Assembly: GCA_026225945.1 (NCBI GenBank)
Contig: JAMJFZ010004031.1
Location: 1,507,501-1,571,500, forward strand
Length of the DNA: 64,000 nt
Reading direction: 5' to 3'
Source: Cricetomys ansorgei
Lineage: Eukaryota > Chordata > Mammalia > Rodentia > Nesomyidae
The notes under the pieces are model-generated. The model saw nothing but the letters and a program-made list of their open reading frames with translations. It did not search any database and was not told the origin of the DNA. Both the position numbers and the translations under genes were made by a program. Position 1 is the first letter of the stretch; each line of letters starts with the position of its first letter. This document shows positions 35,905-48,489 of the stretch, in pieces.

Positions 35905-36235
35905 CAGTATGCTGCTGTGGCGGGTCACCAAAAAAGATACAGGGGCACTTTCATAGGAGCAAACCTTGCCAGACCTTAGCAGAGGGAACCACTGTCATGA
36001 CAAACACCATCCTGGGCAGTGGAACCCTGAGACTCTCATCTCAGGGTTTTTTATTGATACCTAAGCTCCTCGGGTGTTTTATTGGTAGCATGAGCAATCA
36101 TCCTCCACATAATATCAACATCTGCAGACAATACAAAATGCCAAGACCTAGGCAGCCCCTCACCCAATAATGCACAAAACAACCATTTTTAAAAACTAAA
36201 AATAAACTTCTGTAACTGATGTGATCCTTTCATAT
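35905..36235 (-). mobile_element. Putative ERV solo LTR
   Basis: On the minus strand, AATAAA (36,055-36,050) is followed after three bases by a perfect 8-bp stem, 6-nt loop hairpin (36,046-36,025), then a 120-bp U5-like tail containing 'ggtgacccgccacagcag'. This is the usual R/U5 layout of retroviral LTRs, including a poly(A)-region hairpin. Near-identical words of about 27 bp, starting 'gtgatccYttcaYatagacc', lie at 35,867 and 36,220, on either side. No gag/pol sequence is present. Confidence 0.4.
36025..36046 (-). promoter_or_regulatory. Poly(A)-region hairpin of the putative LTR
   Basis: CCCTGAGA pairs perfectly with TCTCAGGG around a 6-nt loop, starting three bases after AATAAA on the minus strand. 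Retroviral R regions often hold such hairpins near the poly(A) site. The role here is inferred. Confidence 0.4.
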
Positions 36236-36507
36236 AGACCCTTGGATTTGATTCCTTACTAGGCATCACACAGGACTTTCAATATGATCCTTTCCCAGAA
36301 CAGACATGTTGCTGAATTAAATGATTAAATATTCCTCTACAGCAAGCCTTACAATGAGTATGAACACTGTATAACAGAACATCATACATTCTTTGTTGTT
36401 CATAACTTTTTTTCTATTACCAATTCTGTAAATACCTATTTTCTCATTAATATAATGCTCATGTTTATCTTGATAATATACTGATTCTTCAACTGGATTA
36501 TGATTTT

Positions 36508-36635
36508 TGCTTTTTCTATTTGTTTTTGAGGCAAAGTCTTGCCATGTGCCCTTAGCTGGTCTGATACTCACTGTGTACCCTAAACTGGTCTCTTGAATGC
36601 CAGGATTCCAGACATGCCTCTGTGTCTGGCCTGTG
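36508..36635 (-). repeat. Diverged B1 SINE
   Basis: 'tttttgaggcaaagtcttgc', 'ttagctggtctgatactcac', 'tgtaccctaaactggtctc' and 'aatgccaggattccagacat' give the reversed B1 order with many substitutions. The 108-codon minus-strand open frame at 36,317-36,643 runs through it and is not a gene. Confidence 0.8.
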
Positions 36636-36639
36636 ACTC

Positions 36640-38730
36640 TCACTTTTATCTAATGGAGCTAAATGTACCCTATTTTTGTTAACTGGTATGGCCTCTGAGT
36701 TGCAAATATAGCTGTTGTGTAAATCTATGACTTCACACTTTCTTTTCTATTAATGCTTCACATGTTCATTTTTAACATTTCATTGTTCTTGTTATTGCAA
36801 GTAGCTTCACTTCTTTTGTGAAAAAACATTAAATAAGCAATGTTTACTTCATCAGGCTTAATATTTCAATAAAAGGAAATGTGTTGCTATTTTTATCTAA
36901 ATCTTCTTCCCATGTGTATGTGTGAATTTTAATGTGCAATGCACTTGTATAAGAATAAAGAGACATTGAAACTATTTTAATGGAGTTTTCTTTATCTGCA
37001 TTTTTTATTGACTTAAATAACAAACGAGGCTTTAAAATCCCTTACTTTTCTTTTGGTTCAAAGATTCATGAGGATTTCTCAAGCAAATGTAAGAAAAAAA
37101 GCAAATACAAAGATTTATAAAGAGGATACAAATTAATAAACAGAGAGAATCTTCACTAATCCAGTATAGGAAATTAGTTAGTAAGAAATCTCCTGGTAAT
37201 CCACTTCTCAGACCTCTCTAGCTTATTCAATCATAATGTGAGCTTGTATTGGTCCCAGAGGGCACTTCCCTGTACCAAAGTGTCAGTGTTTAGCTTGTAA
37301 TTAAGCACTTAAAATGCTTGAAAATGTTCTTATCCTGTCATCAACACATTGCAGAATAACCTTTTTCTCTTTCCCTCTAAATATAATGGCACATCAGCAT
37401 GAGTCATGGAATTCCAGGATGCCTCATGCATCAGCATTATCTTCCCTCTGTTCTGCTTAGGAGACAAAGTTGAGATGATGTAAATTAAACTACTTTATTT
37501 TCTTTGATTTCCTTACTTGGTTCTATATGCTTAAGGATATAGGTACTGCTGGAAATCTAAAAATAAAGACAGACTTTAGGTCTTTGTACACTGTCAGCAT
37601 TTACAAAATACAAATATAATGTTGCATTTCTTTAGGAATGCTTGATATTTAAAGCAGAATTAATGCACACCAAATAGTATTTGAAAAAGACCAGTATCTT
37701 TCAAAGTGATCTACCTCTTTACCTCAGGTGCCTTATTTATAGTTGAAAATGTTGGCAGGAGTGCATGTTGGAATGGTGAAAAGGCCCACTTTATACTGGT
37801 CATGGAGCAGAGAGATGAGCATTGGACAATAAACCTTCCATCCACGCATGCTCCCCAGTGATCTATTTCCTCCAAATATGACCCTATTACTAGAGTTTCC
37901 ACCACCTTTAAAAGTAGCAACACTAATTGGCGACCACCCATTTAACATGAGCAGTTGGCAGGCACTTAATACTCAGAACCTAACAGTTACAGAGTATTGA
38001 CAGAAGGCTAACACTCAAAACTTCCAATGCCTTACTCTCCATGTAAATCACCACTACCATACTGAGGAAAAGAAAATGCTTTTAACCACTTTAAATGCCT
38101 TTTAGTAACATACTATTTGCTATATTATCATATCATATTTGGATAAAAACATTTGTATTTAAAGTGTTTTTCACTTATAATTTAGTAGCCATTTTAAAAA
38201 TTCTTAGGTGAATTTTTAACAACTTAAACTAAATTGAGGTTAGCATTGAGTAGGAAGTAATGATAGGAAATATATGCAAAGAAATAACCAACTAGAGATA
38301 ATTTCTTTCCCAAGTATTCAAGTATTTATTTTTCTTATTGTAAGCATATACTCTGCCAAGTTTGATTTGGTGCTAATATGAACCAGATTCATTATTTTGT
38401 ATTAACTAATCAGAAAGACATTCTATATTAATAATGGAAAAACAACAAAAGATAATTAACAAAATCTATTAATTTCTTGACTTACAAAAATACCATGACT
38501 CATTTAAGGTTAGTAGTGTTCTCAGTAATGTGTGGGGACAGAAAATCAAACATTATCACCCAGATCCTCCTGCTTTTGGAACTCTACAGCTTGGTTAAAA
38601 TTCTGATTTTCATACACATGAAAGACGAGTGTTTATTCTTTTCAACTCAGACAGCATCATCAAAGAAACTTCCATGATGCAGATGGAAAAGTGAAGTCTT
38701 CAATAGCTCCAACAAAAATGACAGAATTAC
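36640..38730. other. Intergenic DNA with a possible old LTR at 37.7 kb
   Basis: No gene supported. At 37,700-37,990 'ggcccactttatactggtca', 'gagcattggacaataaacc' and 'attggcgaccacccatttaa' resemble an old mammalian LTR-type repeat, with two overlapping minus-strand frames inside. The class was not settled. The rest is AT-rich. Confidence 0.35.
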
Positions 38731-38734
38731 ACAA

Positions 38735-38825
38735 ACATGGGAGTACATGCCTGCAATTCCAGCACCCAGGAGGCAAAAATAGGAAGACATGACTATGTGG
38801 CCAAACTCTGTCTCCCAAAAGGGCC
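38735..38825 (+). repeat. B1 SINE fragment
   Basis: 'catgggagtacatgcctgca', 'ttccagcacccaggaggca', 'actatgtggccaaactctg', 'tctcccaaaa'. B1 order on the plus strand, truncated and diverged. Confidence 0.75.
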
Positions 38826-38911
38826 CAAAAGGGCTACCACAACAGGAGCAAATTCCTATAATACAACCTCAGGGCTCTGAAAATATCATTTCTCACCTTT
38901 AATCATCACAT

Positions 38912-38939
38912 TTGCTCACTGGATTGAGCAAATCCAGTG
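38912..38939. other. Two overlapping alternative hairpins
   Basis: CACTGGATT (38,917-38,925) pairs with AATCCAGTG (38,931-38,939) around a 5-nt loop. TTGCTCA (38,912-38,918) pairs with TGAGCAA (38,925-38,931) around a 6-nt loop. The two structures exclude each other. No function is known. Confidence 0.6.
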
Positions 38940-40250
38940 GATTAGTATTGGGTTTCATAGCTGCCCACAGAACAGAGTTTAAATCTACCTTGCTCTAAAT
39001 ACATGAGGCATACACTGTAAGAACATTATTTTTTTCCAAAAATGAATATGAATGCTTCGATGGCTCACAACAAATGTCTTCTCTAGTTTACTTATTAGAC
39101 AAGAAAAGATGTTTGGTGACTATTTTCTTATTTTCCTACTACCTGCCTAGAATAGTTGCTTGGATTGTTTCCTGTTATACTGATTAAAATATCTGAAAAT
39201 AACCAAGGGAAGAACAGGTTGTATTACAACACCCAGGGACAAAATTTTATCTCTAACTCCTCCAACGTCCTTTCTTCACAGGACAGCAATATTTATTGCA
39301 GATTAGCCCTCAAGAAGAGAGACTGATTTCTTCCTATTTCACCATTTTGTTTCTCCTGTTGCTATCTTAAAGCACAGTGGTAAGAGGCAAGAATAGATTT
39401 GACGTTATGGTGGATAGAGTGGTAAATGAGACAGCAATCTTAATAATGGCATTAGTACTAAACATATTAAAGGTTTTAAAGATAGAATGACCACTGTCGT
39501 TTAGCCCCATCTCCTCTGTAAAATTATAAGAATGATGCATTCATTCCTACCTTTCCCTTTCTAACTTCTAAGTGTTTTTATTTCAGAGTTGAATACAACC
39601 CTGTTTCTCCAAACTTGGGTTTGGCTATCAGTAAATTGCAGGGTACATTTATTTAAAGATGTAAAATTAGCTTGTATGGTTTGGCTAGTGTTTTTACAAA
39701 TCTGTATCTGTCATCAGTGGCTCTCACCTAGTGCCTCGGGGCAGTTATGAGTTTGACTTACAGACTGAAGAATGTCATCCCAGCTAATACCCAGACCTGT
39801 AAGCAAGACAGTGTCTCCTATTTTAAGTCATTTGAAATGCTGGACTGTTTATACGGTTGACGTACCACACAAAACAAATTCCAGAACATTGCACATAACC
39901 TGTGATGTAGCAACCTTCCCACTTCTGCAGAACACAATTTAAATATTGTTTTAGAACATCATAGCCATAATTTCCGTCGCCTTGTTCCATGAGTCTTTAT
40001 CTAAAATATCTTGGTAAGATATTTTAGAAAAATCCTGAAACCTAAAATAGGACCATATTACATAACAACTAGATTTGCATTTCTCCAACAATTTGTAGTT
40101 GATTAATCAATAAGGAAAATTTTATGTGCTTTCCATCTTCTCTGTCTTTTCTCACACATTTCATGTACCAAATGGCCTTCATTTGGATACCTTTCATTTC
40201 TATCCTGTAGCCAGCTTTCCTTGTCTTTGAGTTAACAATGCACAAAGATC
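38940..40250. other. Intergenic DNA, no gene recognised
   Basis: Around 39,710-39,830 the words 'gtggctctcacctagtgcc', 'catcccagctaatacccaga' and 'aagacagtgtctcc' hint at a very old SINE. The match is too weak to assign. Nothing else was seen. Confidence 0.35.
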
Positions 40251-40255
40251 TGGTG

Positions 40256-40465
40256 GGGTTGGAGTGAGGGCTCAGTGTTTAGGAGCACTTGTTGTTCTTC
40301 CAGAGGACCCATGCTCAGCTTCAAACACTCAGGTGGCTCATCTATACCAATACTCATTTATAACTCCAGCTCAAGGTGATCTGAGGCCTCTGACCTCTGT
40401 GGTGCACATGCATGCAGGCACATACCTACATACGATTAAAAATAATAATAAATATTTTGAAACAA
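40256..40465 (+). repeat. B3 SINE
   Basis: 'ggggttggagtgagggctca' (tRNA-like head), 'taggagcacttgttgttctt', 'ccagaggacccatgctcagc', 'taactccagctcaaggtga', 'aggcctctgacctctgtgg' and an 'aaaaataataataaat' tail. This is a near-complete B3 copy. The 93-codon frame across it is a repeat artefact. Confidence 0.9.
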
Positions 40466-41145
40466 AAATAACTGGTTTAGCAAAAGGTTTCCGTCACAAA
40501 CCAGGGGAAATAGATGAGAGTAAACGCAGAATTCCCTGTTATTAACAGGGAGAGGAAAGCTTCATTCTGCCATGGACTTCTCCCAGGACTGCATTGGAAG
40601 ACATGATCATAGGCTCAATAGAGGCATTTATGCTCCTTCTCTATAAATGTCAGTCACTATATGTCAACTTAATAGGAAAAGATTCAACTCATTTATTTGT
40701 ATGTTCAATTTTATAGTTATAAAAGTGAAAGCAGTTTTCTAGAAAAATATTAAACACTACAAAGTTTTAATAAAAATGTTAATAATTAATTCTTCTCTTC
40801 CAATACACCTCTCTTGGATATAACATTTTTAATGTTAGGTTAAATCTTTGAAATGTTTGAGTCTAAAACAACATTATTTTCTACAGAATGAAATTTACTG
40901 TTTTCATGTAAGGTAACATTTTCTTTTCTATATATCATAGGAATGACTATAAAACAGATAACACCTAAAATAATTAACTTATAATACAAATTCTACAACC
41001 AATTATTCTTAATATTAAAGTAATTTTTAGGTTGTAATGATCACTGTAGCTAAGTTAAACCATATGTAGTCGTTAGTAATTAGTCTTACTAAGATAAAGA
41101 GAAAGATGTCGTTTGTCATGGATGGATGGCATTTTACATTATAAA

Positions 41146-41149
<4 letters not shown>

Positions 41150-41187
<38 letters not shown>
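41150..41187. repeat. (TG)19 microsatellite
   Basis: Uninterrupted TG dinucleotides in AT-rich DNA. Confidence 0.95.
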
Positions 41188-41189
<2 letters not shown>

Positions 41190-42630
41190 ATTTTGATCTT
41201 TGGGTTTTTTAATGTTTTTATTTATTGTGCTTGAAAGTTTGATTGTCCCATCCAAGCAAAGGTATAAAATAAACACACTCTGTCCACAGACCAGAAATAA
41301 TGAACAGGATAGGCAATCACTTGATGGTATGAATTTGGGGAATTTGGAAAGACTTCATAATCACCTCAAATCCCTCTCAAATTACTTTCTGATACCTGAC
41401 ATTTCTTTGTCTTAAAGTAATTGCAAACATCACAGAGAGAGCTAGCACACATCTCATTAGACTTTTACATATTATTTTTAGTTCTCTTGCAAAATCCTGC
41501 ATGAGAGTAAGTTTCTATGTAGAAGAAGCAAATGAACTAAATAAGAGTATTCAAAAAGTGTTACAGATAACAAGAATAAAACTGCATAAAGGGAAATTGA
41601 ATAAGTCAAAGACAAACTATTTAAATTATAACCTAATAGGAAAAAAGATTCAAACAGATGGCTTTGTGTTGAAGATATTTTCCAAATCAAATACAGTTCA
41701 AAATTTTGTGTCAGTCAAGGACCTAAGGTAATTGAAATATTCAAATAGAGTTTTATCCTTTAGCCTGTTATTAAATGGCAGAATGTCTACTTCAAAATAA
41801 AGTGCACTTTTATCTAAGACATACTAGAATTTCATGGTTGAAAGAAACAAATTTTGTGGTCTTTGCCACAATCTGGGACTCAAAAAGCCACCACTTGACT
41901 TCCCAGTAGTAGAACAGAAACTTATAACATAAAGCTGAACTCGTCAGATACACTCAGAGCTCAAATAAATTTCAAGACAACCATTCTCTCTCTCTGGTTC
42001 CCATGAAACAAATCTCATCAATAGATGGAAAACTGTTCTTTGCATCATTAAGTATTTGACAAACATAAGAGACTGCCATTGACCAGACAGAGAACATTCC
42101 CATTTTAAATATATGAAACCCATTTACATATGAAGAGTCTAGATTGATTCTGTGTAAATCAAAGGCATAGTCACTTATTCCTTCCAGTTTCTTGAAGAAG
42201 AAAAATACTAACTTTCTTAAGTTTTTAATATTCTGACTCTTTTCCCTGGAGCCTAAAGAGCATTTGCAGAAAGACCCCTCAAATAACATTTTCCCCTTCC
42301 ACAACCAGCCAGAAGCTTTTATAATTGCTTTCATAATTGCACATTCATCTCTCTATATGTAAATGTATACTTTCAGAGCATTTTCTTAATCTCCAAAAAT
42401 GACCTCTTAAAGAAATAGGACACCACTGTGACAGATGATAGTCTAAAATGCATCTGTTAAAGGGGAAGCCAAACATTTAGTATGCTCTAGGATTTCAAAA
42501 GGCTTAACTGAAAAAAACACTCCAAAAAGAGCACTTAAAATAACATATGATAAAAATTAAATCAAGATTTGTTGATCCTAGAATTAACACAGGGCTTGAG
42601 GAAGTGATTGAGCAGAAGTAGTCATTTATA
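41190..42630. other. Intergenic DNA, no gene recognised
   Basis: The minus-strand open frame at 41,972-42,334 (120 codons) is the longest in the window outside the minisatellites. It shows no recognisable motif, Kozak context or splice-linked partner, so it is treated as chance. Confidence 0.4.
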
Positions 42631-42631
42631 T

Positions 42632-42685
42632 GGTTTTTTGGTGGTTTTTTGTTTTGTTTTTTTTTTTTGTTTTTTTTTGTTTAAA
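42632..42685. repeat. T-rich low-complexity tract
   Basis: Runs of T broken by G, giving GTTTT words. It probably represents the A-tail (reversed) of the adjoining minus-strand LINE copy or a separate retroposon. Confidence 0.8.
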
Positions 42686-42689
42686 AACA

Positions 42690-43990
42690 CATTGATTGAG
42701 TTGGAATTAATTACGTTCTATAGCTGGTAAATAGAGGATTCTATATATTTCTGTTAATTCCATTGACTCTTGACCATAAGAGTGTCTCTTGAAAACAAGA
42801 AATAGCTGGATCTGGATCTTATATTTTGATCCAATAATCCAGTCTTCAACTGTTAATTGGAGGATTGTACTAATTAACACCTAGACTATAACGGAGAGGT
42901 GTGTGTTGATCCGATAGTTTGTTAATTTTTTTCCTGTCTTGTTCTGCATTGTTGTTCTTAGAGGTATATTGGTTAAGTTGGACATTTTTTTATTTCTTGT
43001 TGTCATTTATTAAGCTGGTCCTCAGAATTATATTTTTCCTCTGTTTTTTTTTTTTGCTACAACTTCCTTTTTCTTCTTCTATGTGTAGAATTCCTTTATT
43101 TTATATAATGCTGTCTTTGTAGTTACAAATTGTTTTAGTTTGTGGTTGTATTGCAGGACCCTTGTTTCTATGTCTGTTTATAAAAAATTGCTTTGCTAAA
43201 TATAATAATGTTAGTTGGCAGTTATTTAGCTTCATAGACTGAAATATATCATCTGGTGCTTTTCTAACTTCTAGGCTTTCTTCGAGGGGCTGATACCATT
43301 CTGATGGCTTTGCCTCTGTGTGTTAGCTTTTATCTCTTGAAGCTTTCACTATTGTCTCTTTGCTCTGTGATTTTCAGTGTTTTAATGACATGTCTTGGTC
43401 ATGGCTGCTTGATCCATATGACCCTGTCTTCTCATAAACTTCAGTAATAGTCTGCTGTAATTTCAATTTCATAGGATAGGTTTCCTAACCCTTTAACTTG
43501 TTTTTTCTTTGGTTGTTGTTGTAACAAAAATTTTTATACAATATATTCTGACCACATTTTCCTCTCTCTCAACTTTTATATCAGCGTATTCTGCTCCCTG
43601 CTTTCTTAAATAGCCTCTCTTCATCATTCCCAGAGTTCTTGAAAGTTGGAATTATACTTTTATCTTTTCCTTAATCAACATTTGAATATAATAGTTTCTT
43701 GCCTTGATTGTCCACACTTTGTCTTCTTTCTTCTGCTTCATCTGACCTGTTGGTGATGCTTTTTCACTACATTCTTGTTCTTCATTTTCAACATTTCTAG
43801 ATTATTCTTTTACAAACATCTCAATTTCCTACTAATGCTGCCTTTATGTCGCTGAAATGCCAGTCATTTTGCTTTCTCACTGGCACTGCTGACTTTCTTC
43901 AAGTCCTGAATTGACCTCCTTACATCATCGTTTTGTTCGATTCTTCTTGTAGACCCAAAAGCTCGTCCTCAATAGGGATAAGAGATGCTT
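42690..43990 (-). repeat. HAL1/L1 ORF1 relic
   Basis: On the minus strand, frames around 43,580-43,660 encode FQELWEMMKRGYLRKQG. This is a decayed version of the L1/HAL1 ORF1p motif (LQELWDxxKRxNLRIIG). Upstream (43,760-43,960) is a lysine/glutamate-rich coiled-coil-like part (SIQDLKKVSSASEKAK). The plus-strand words 'atctcttgaagctttcacta', 'tgtctctttgctctgtga' and 'gtgttttaatgacatgtctt' are typical of reversed HAL1. A short reversed rodent L1 3' end ('ttttatacaatatattctga', 43,528 region) seems inserted near 43,515-43,605. Many stops; inactive. Confidence 0.65.
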
Positions 43991-44559
43991 TCTTCTGGTT
44001 CAAAATCTGACTGAGTATGGCCTGGAAATTCAGATTCAAATTATGACAAATTCACCATTCCAATGTAATAACATTTTGATTTTTTTATAGTAACAGAACC
44101 AAGGAAGTCATCAATCAAGACACTCTTGAATAATGCACAATTGGAAACATTCAGAAGATAGGATACAGCAAAGTAAGGAGAACTCATTATAGGTACCCAA
44201 TGCTGTGTGCCAGCAGTTTAAGCCCATTGCTTGGCTGGACTGTAGTGCTTTGTTAAAATATTTTACAGGATTTACCTAATGATAGCAAAGATATTAAGAT
44301 GCACACAGTGGATGGCAATAAATAGCTATTATGCAGACTACAGATGGCCCAAGATATTTTGACTCTGACTTGCAACATTACATCTTCTCAACATATCTGA
44401 AGTCCTTATAAGTTAATCAACCTTACAGAAGGTGAGGTCTTTCTAGGAACTTTCTGTCATGCTCTCTGAAATAGTTGAACATATTTAAAAGTAAAAATTA
44501 TTATATGTTCTTGGAAATTTCAGTGCTTTACTTTCTTTGACTTAAAGTTATTGAGGAAT

Positions 44560-46250
44560 CTAGGCTTTGAGGATGTCATATTGGCTGGCTTTTTCTCTTT
44601 TTTTTCTTTGAATATATCTCTCTCATGAATTGTATGTCTTTAGAATGGATTTCTGTCTCTGTTTTTCTTTGTCCAGATCTTCTGGCTTGTTTGTTTTACT
44701 TTATGTGGGTCTTCTTAGCAAAGAGTGTCACTTGGGTTATAATCCCCTTTACTATTTAATGAGAAAAGGAAGAAAACAGTCACAGGGACAACGGTTTGAC
44801 AACAATTCTTACTAAAATGCAGTAAAAAACCAATTGAATATTTCAGTACATCACCAAGAATGTGAGTAGAAAGAGAAGTGGTGCACTGGGAGGAAAAATG
44901 TGCAATAAATATTAGTAAAGCAAAAAACAACTATAATGGTGGAATAAGAAGTGTAAGTGATGGTGAAAGTGAAACTCATAGGGAATGTGAACAGGGAGAA
45001 AGTGCTTGGGTTGAAGGAAGCACAACTAATGGAGCAGAACTAGGTACAGCCGAAGATGAGACTAGCATAAAGCAAAACGAGCAACATAGAAAACAAAGCA
45101 AGTGAAAACAAGAGTAATTATAAAAATATAAAAGTAGAGAAGAGAAAATTGTATCATATCAGTCAATATCTGTTACTCGCTCAGGTGAGCCTGAGCTCTA
45201 TTAGCCTTTGAAATGTTTTCTGGCACTAGGTCTGAAGGAGGAAACAATCGCTTCTGTTGATGGAGTTCAAACATACTAGATTAAGAGTGGTTGTGCACAG
45301 TGTGTTTGGAATTCACAGGCAGACACATTCACACAGAAACTATCTGTGTACACGGGTACAGGGATAGGTCTTTCCCCTATCTTCTCTGCTCAGTCGAATT
45401 CACCTGTAGGATCAACTCTCCCACAGGATTTCCCAGTCTGCATTCTGTGGAGCCCTTGCACAAAGCAGCCTCCCCACTGCCAGGCAGCATCTGTCTTGTG
45501 TGGTTAGAGGGCTGGAATTTCTACCCATGGATTTTAATGTCCTTAGCTCTGCAGTTACTGTTTCTGGGTTTATAACTTGAGGCTGGAACGTCACATCTTC
45601 CCAGGACTCTACTGCAGCTATTCTGTCAGTGCACCACAATCTGTATCTCAGTATATTCCACCAAGTGTGTGCCTAGGTCAGCTGAAGCCCTGTTTACATG
45701 GTTCTCAGTTTCATCCCTCATTTAATCATGCAAAGGAAGGGGCTTTGTAATTTAGGAAAATAATGGTGCCCAAGTGCCTGACTCTCCAGCATCCTGTTTT
45801 GAATGTGAAATTTTTTGACCAGCCTGAATAGTTCCATGACACAGCCTTCCCCAGCATTCTCTCCAAGCCACATGAAGTTCTGCCACAGAAAGTTGGGGTT
45901 TTAGTGTTTTAGCTTGTGGAGGCATTCTTTTCTTTTTTGATTGCTCTTCCCAGAGTGGGAGAGAGGCATCCTTTCCATCCACACTGCTTTGTTCTGCACA
46001 CTGAACTGGGTTCTGTGGTTCCCTTTGTAAATTTAAAATTCAGCACTTCTGGATTTGCCCTAGTCTCCCTTCTTGTCTGCTGTGTACTATGGCTCTCCCT
46101 TGCTATCCATGATTATGGCTCTCTTCTGCTCTCACAAACCAAATGTATTCTTTCAGAGACAAATAGACACAGGAGTGTGCTAAGGCTGCCATTATGCAGT
46201 GCCTCATTGCATCCTTGGTTACTTCTAAGCACATTCCACTGACCTGACCA
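44560..46250 (-). repeat. Possible 5' part of the HAL1/L1 unit
   Basis: Lies upstream (on the minus strand) of the ORF1 relic. An A-rich block at 44,880-45,140 is followed by a longer, less AT-rich block at 45,180-46,250 with several short open frames of no recognisable content. The order resembles an old L1/HAL1 5'UTR. The assignment rests mainly on position, and the block could be unrelated unique sequence. Confidence 0.25.
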
Positions 46251-46259
46251 AATCAAGTG

Positions 46260-47680
46260 CAGAAGACTGACATAGGGAGATCAAAGATGTCTAATCCCCC
46301 TCCACAGGGAGGGGGAAGGCTAAAGAAACACATGCACATATTTTGAATCACAGAGGGAGATTGTTTAGGTTATCTTAAAGTTCTAGAGAAGAGAGGATAA
46401 TGATTAATTCTGTATCAGTCACATCTCCAACAGTGGAGTGCTGTACAAAGTGTCAAACAAGAAGGAGCCAGTGATAAAGAATAGAAGCTCTCACAGGAAT
46501 AAAAGAAAACTGGCAATGAAGGATAAAACTTGGGAGAGGGATCAAGAAAAGACATAAACATTTGCAGGTAAGATTCCAATAAAGAAGTGGCCTTTATGAA
46601 GTACATACTGCTATCCATGGACTTATTTGATCTTGTCATTCAGACGGTACTGTTTGTTAATAGCATGCCCATTTTTCCTTTCTTTGATTTGCTTTGTTGC
46701 TTCCACTAGACAGAAGGAAATCTTTTAAATCAACTATTACAAAGTCTAATTCCACCAAAGATCTTACATGTAGACAAGTGATAAAGGTCAAGTTAACACC
46801 ATCCTTATTTCTATGTCTCCTGTTGACTGTTGACTGTTCTGGGTAAAACTTGACTCCAGTGTTCACATAACTATGCCACAACTTCTATTTACAACCATTG
46901 GTTTATTCATTTATGCATGCTCCTAATAAATCTTAGGGGCAAATGCTAGATGCTGAAACTATTAACATAGAAATGACATCCCATTTTGTGAGATTTTAGA
47001 GACCAGAAGAAAAAGGGGGTTAGGATTTATTGAAATAAATTCTACCTGGGGACTATTTGTGTGCAATGGTAGCAGGAAGGAAAAACTCAACTATGGGAGG
47101 CTTTAGCCAAAAGCTTCAGGCTGCTCCTAATGAATCAGAATAAAGTACATGAGATTTCTCAATCTGCAAAAAAACAACAGTGAAAGATTCCTAAGCAGGA
47201 GGAACTGTTCATCCAGCTGACAGGTCTGTGATGAGGTGTAGAAGGTCTGAACCTTCTAAACAAGAGGTTGAAAGACAATGTGGGAAGGGTGAGTGGGAAG
47301 GTGAAACTGAGCAGATAGGAGACCAGGTCTTAAAGGAGTTCAGCCCCTCCCAAGCAGGAACATAACATAATTCAGTGTTTCCAGCTGGCTGGAGGCTGCA
47401 TTAAATAAATAATCAATTTTTTTTTTATTTATCATCATTACTGGATCCCCAGAAACCGTCACAGCAGTGAGTAGACAAGAGCCTCTGAAATCTGCTCTGT
47501 CATTCAAATAGCAAACCAGCTCCAGAGGCCCACCTGGTGCTTTATCAGTCTCAGAATGCAGGGCTTTCCTTATTGGCAATTCCACTATATCAGGCTTCAT
47601 GGCAACTTGTTAGATTCTCTCTTTTAATGACACAGCTCCACATGTCTTCTGGAACTCTGTGGCTTCCATACCTTTTAATG
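46260..47680. other. Intergenic DNA, no gene recognised
   Basis: Minus-strand frames at 46,415-46,639, 46,657-46,881 and 47,340-47,600 have no recognisable motif. No repeat could be identified. Confidence 0.4.
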
Positions 47681-47689
47681 ATTTTCAAA

Positions 47690-48131
47690 GCTGGTGAGGG
47701 AGTAGGGAAAGCACTCAGTCAGTAAGGTGTTTGCCATGTCACCCTCTCTTCTATGCCCAGAAGCTAATGTAGATCATATAGATATAGGTGGCTGGTATAA
47801 TCCCAACACTGAGGACATGGAACAGGAAGCCTGAGGCTCACTGGCTAGTCAGTTCAGAATGTATCACTGGAACTAGTAATTTACTCAGTGATCTCCAGGC
47901 CAATGGAAAACCCTAGCTCAGAAAAAAATAAAATAAAATAAAAAGTAAAAGATGCCTGAGTAACAACACATAATGTTATCTTCTGAGCATCAAGTGGGTG
48001 TGGCACACATGAGCACATATATCCACTCACACAAGCATGCACACATACATCACACACACAACACACACACACACACTCACACACACACACACTCACACAT
48101 ACACACACACACATACACTCTCACACACACA
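47690..48131 (+). repeat. B4 SINE with expanded CA tail
   Basis: ID-like head ('gcactcagtcagtaaggtgt'), B1-like middle ('ggtataatcccaacactga', 'ctgaggctcactggctagtc', 'agtgatctccaggccaatgg'), an (AAAAT)n linker, then 'ggtgtggcacacatgagcac' and a (CA)-rich end (48,040-48,131). Full B4 order. The CA array makes the open frames seen on both strands. Confidence 0.85.
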
Positions 48132-48489
48132 TCTGTGACCTCTACAAACAGCTTTTGTTTCTATGGATTAAAGGTAACAAAATTCACTGCATTCAAATTA
48201 CAACTGAAAATGTTTCGATGTATTTATTAATTTTTTACAAATATCAATAATTGTATCATTTCATAGTCACCTTTTAATTGTTTTTTAAAAGAAACTGTAC
48301 TCTCTCAAGCATAAAGGAACTATGATTAGTGTTCAAATTTGTTTTTGAAAACTTCTCCAATGTCTGGCTCAAGAGAGGACACATGAATTTTCCAAGCTGC
48401 TTCTGTATTTAGTCAGTTGCAATATGTTGTTGGAATATATGATGAGGAGCTGCTCTCATCCAGATAGTTACATAGCTAGCCCTTTTCAG

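Noticed and set aside
36317..36643. 108-codon minus-strand frame
   Set aside because: More than a third of it is the sense strand of a diverged B1 SINE.
41972..42334. 120-codon minus-strand open frame, the longest outside the minisatellites
   Set aside because: No recognisable motif, poor composition for a protein, and no splice partner. Expected by chance in 64 kb.
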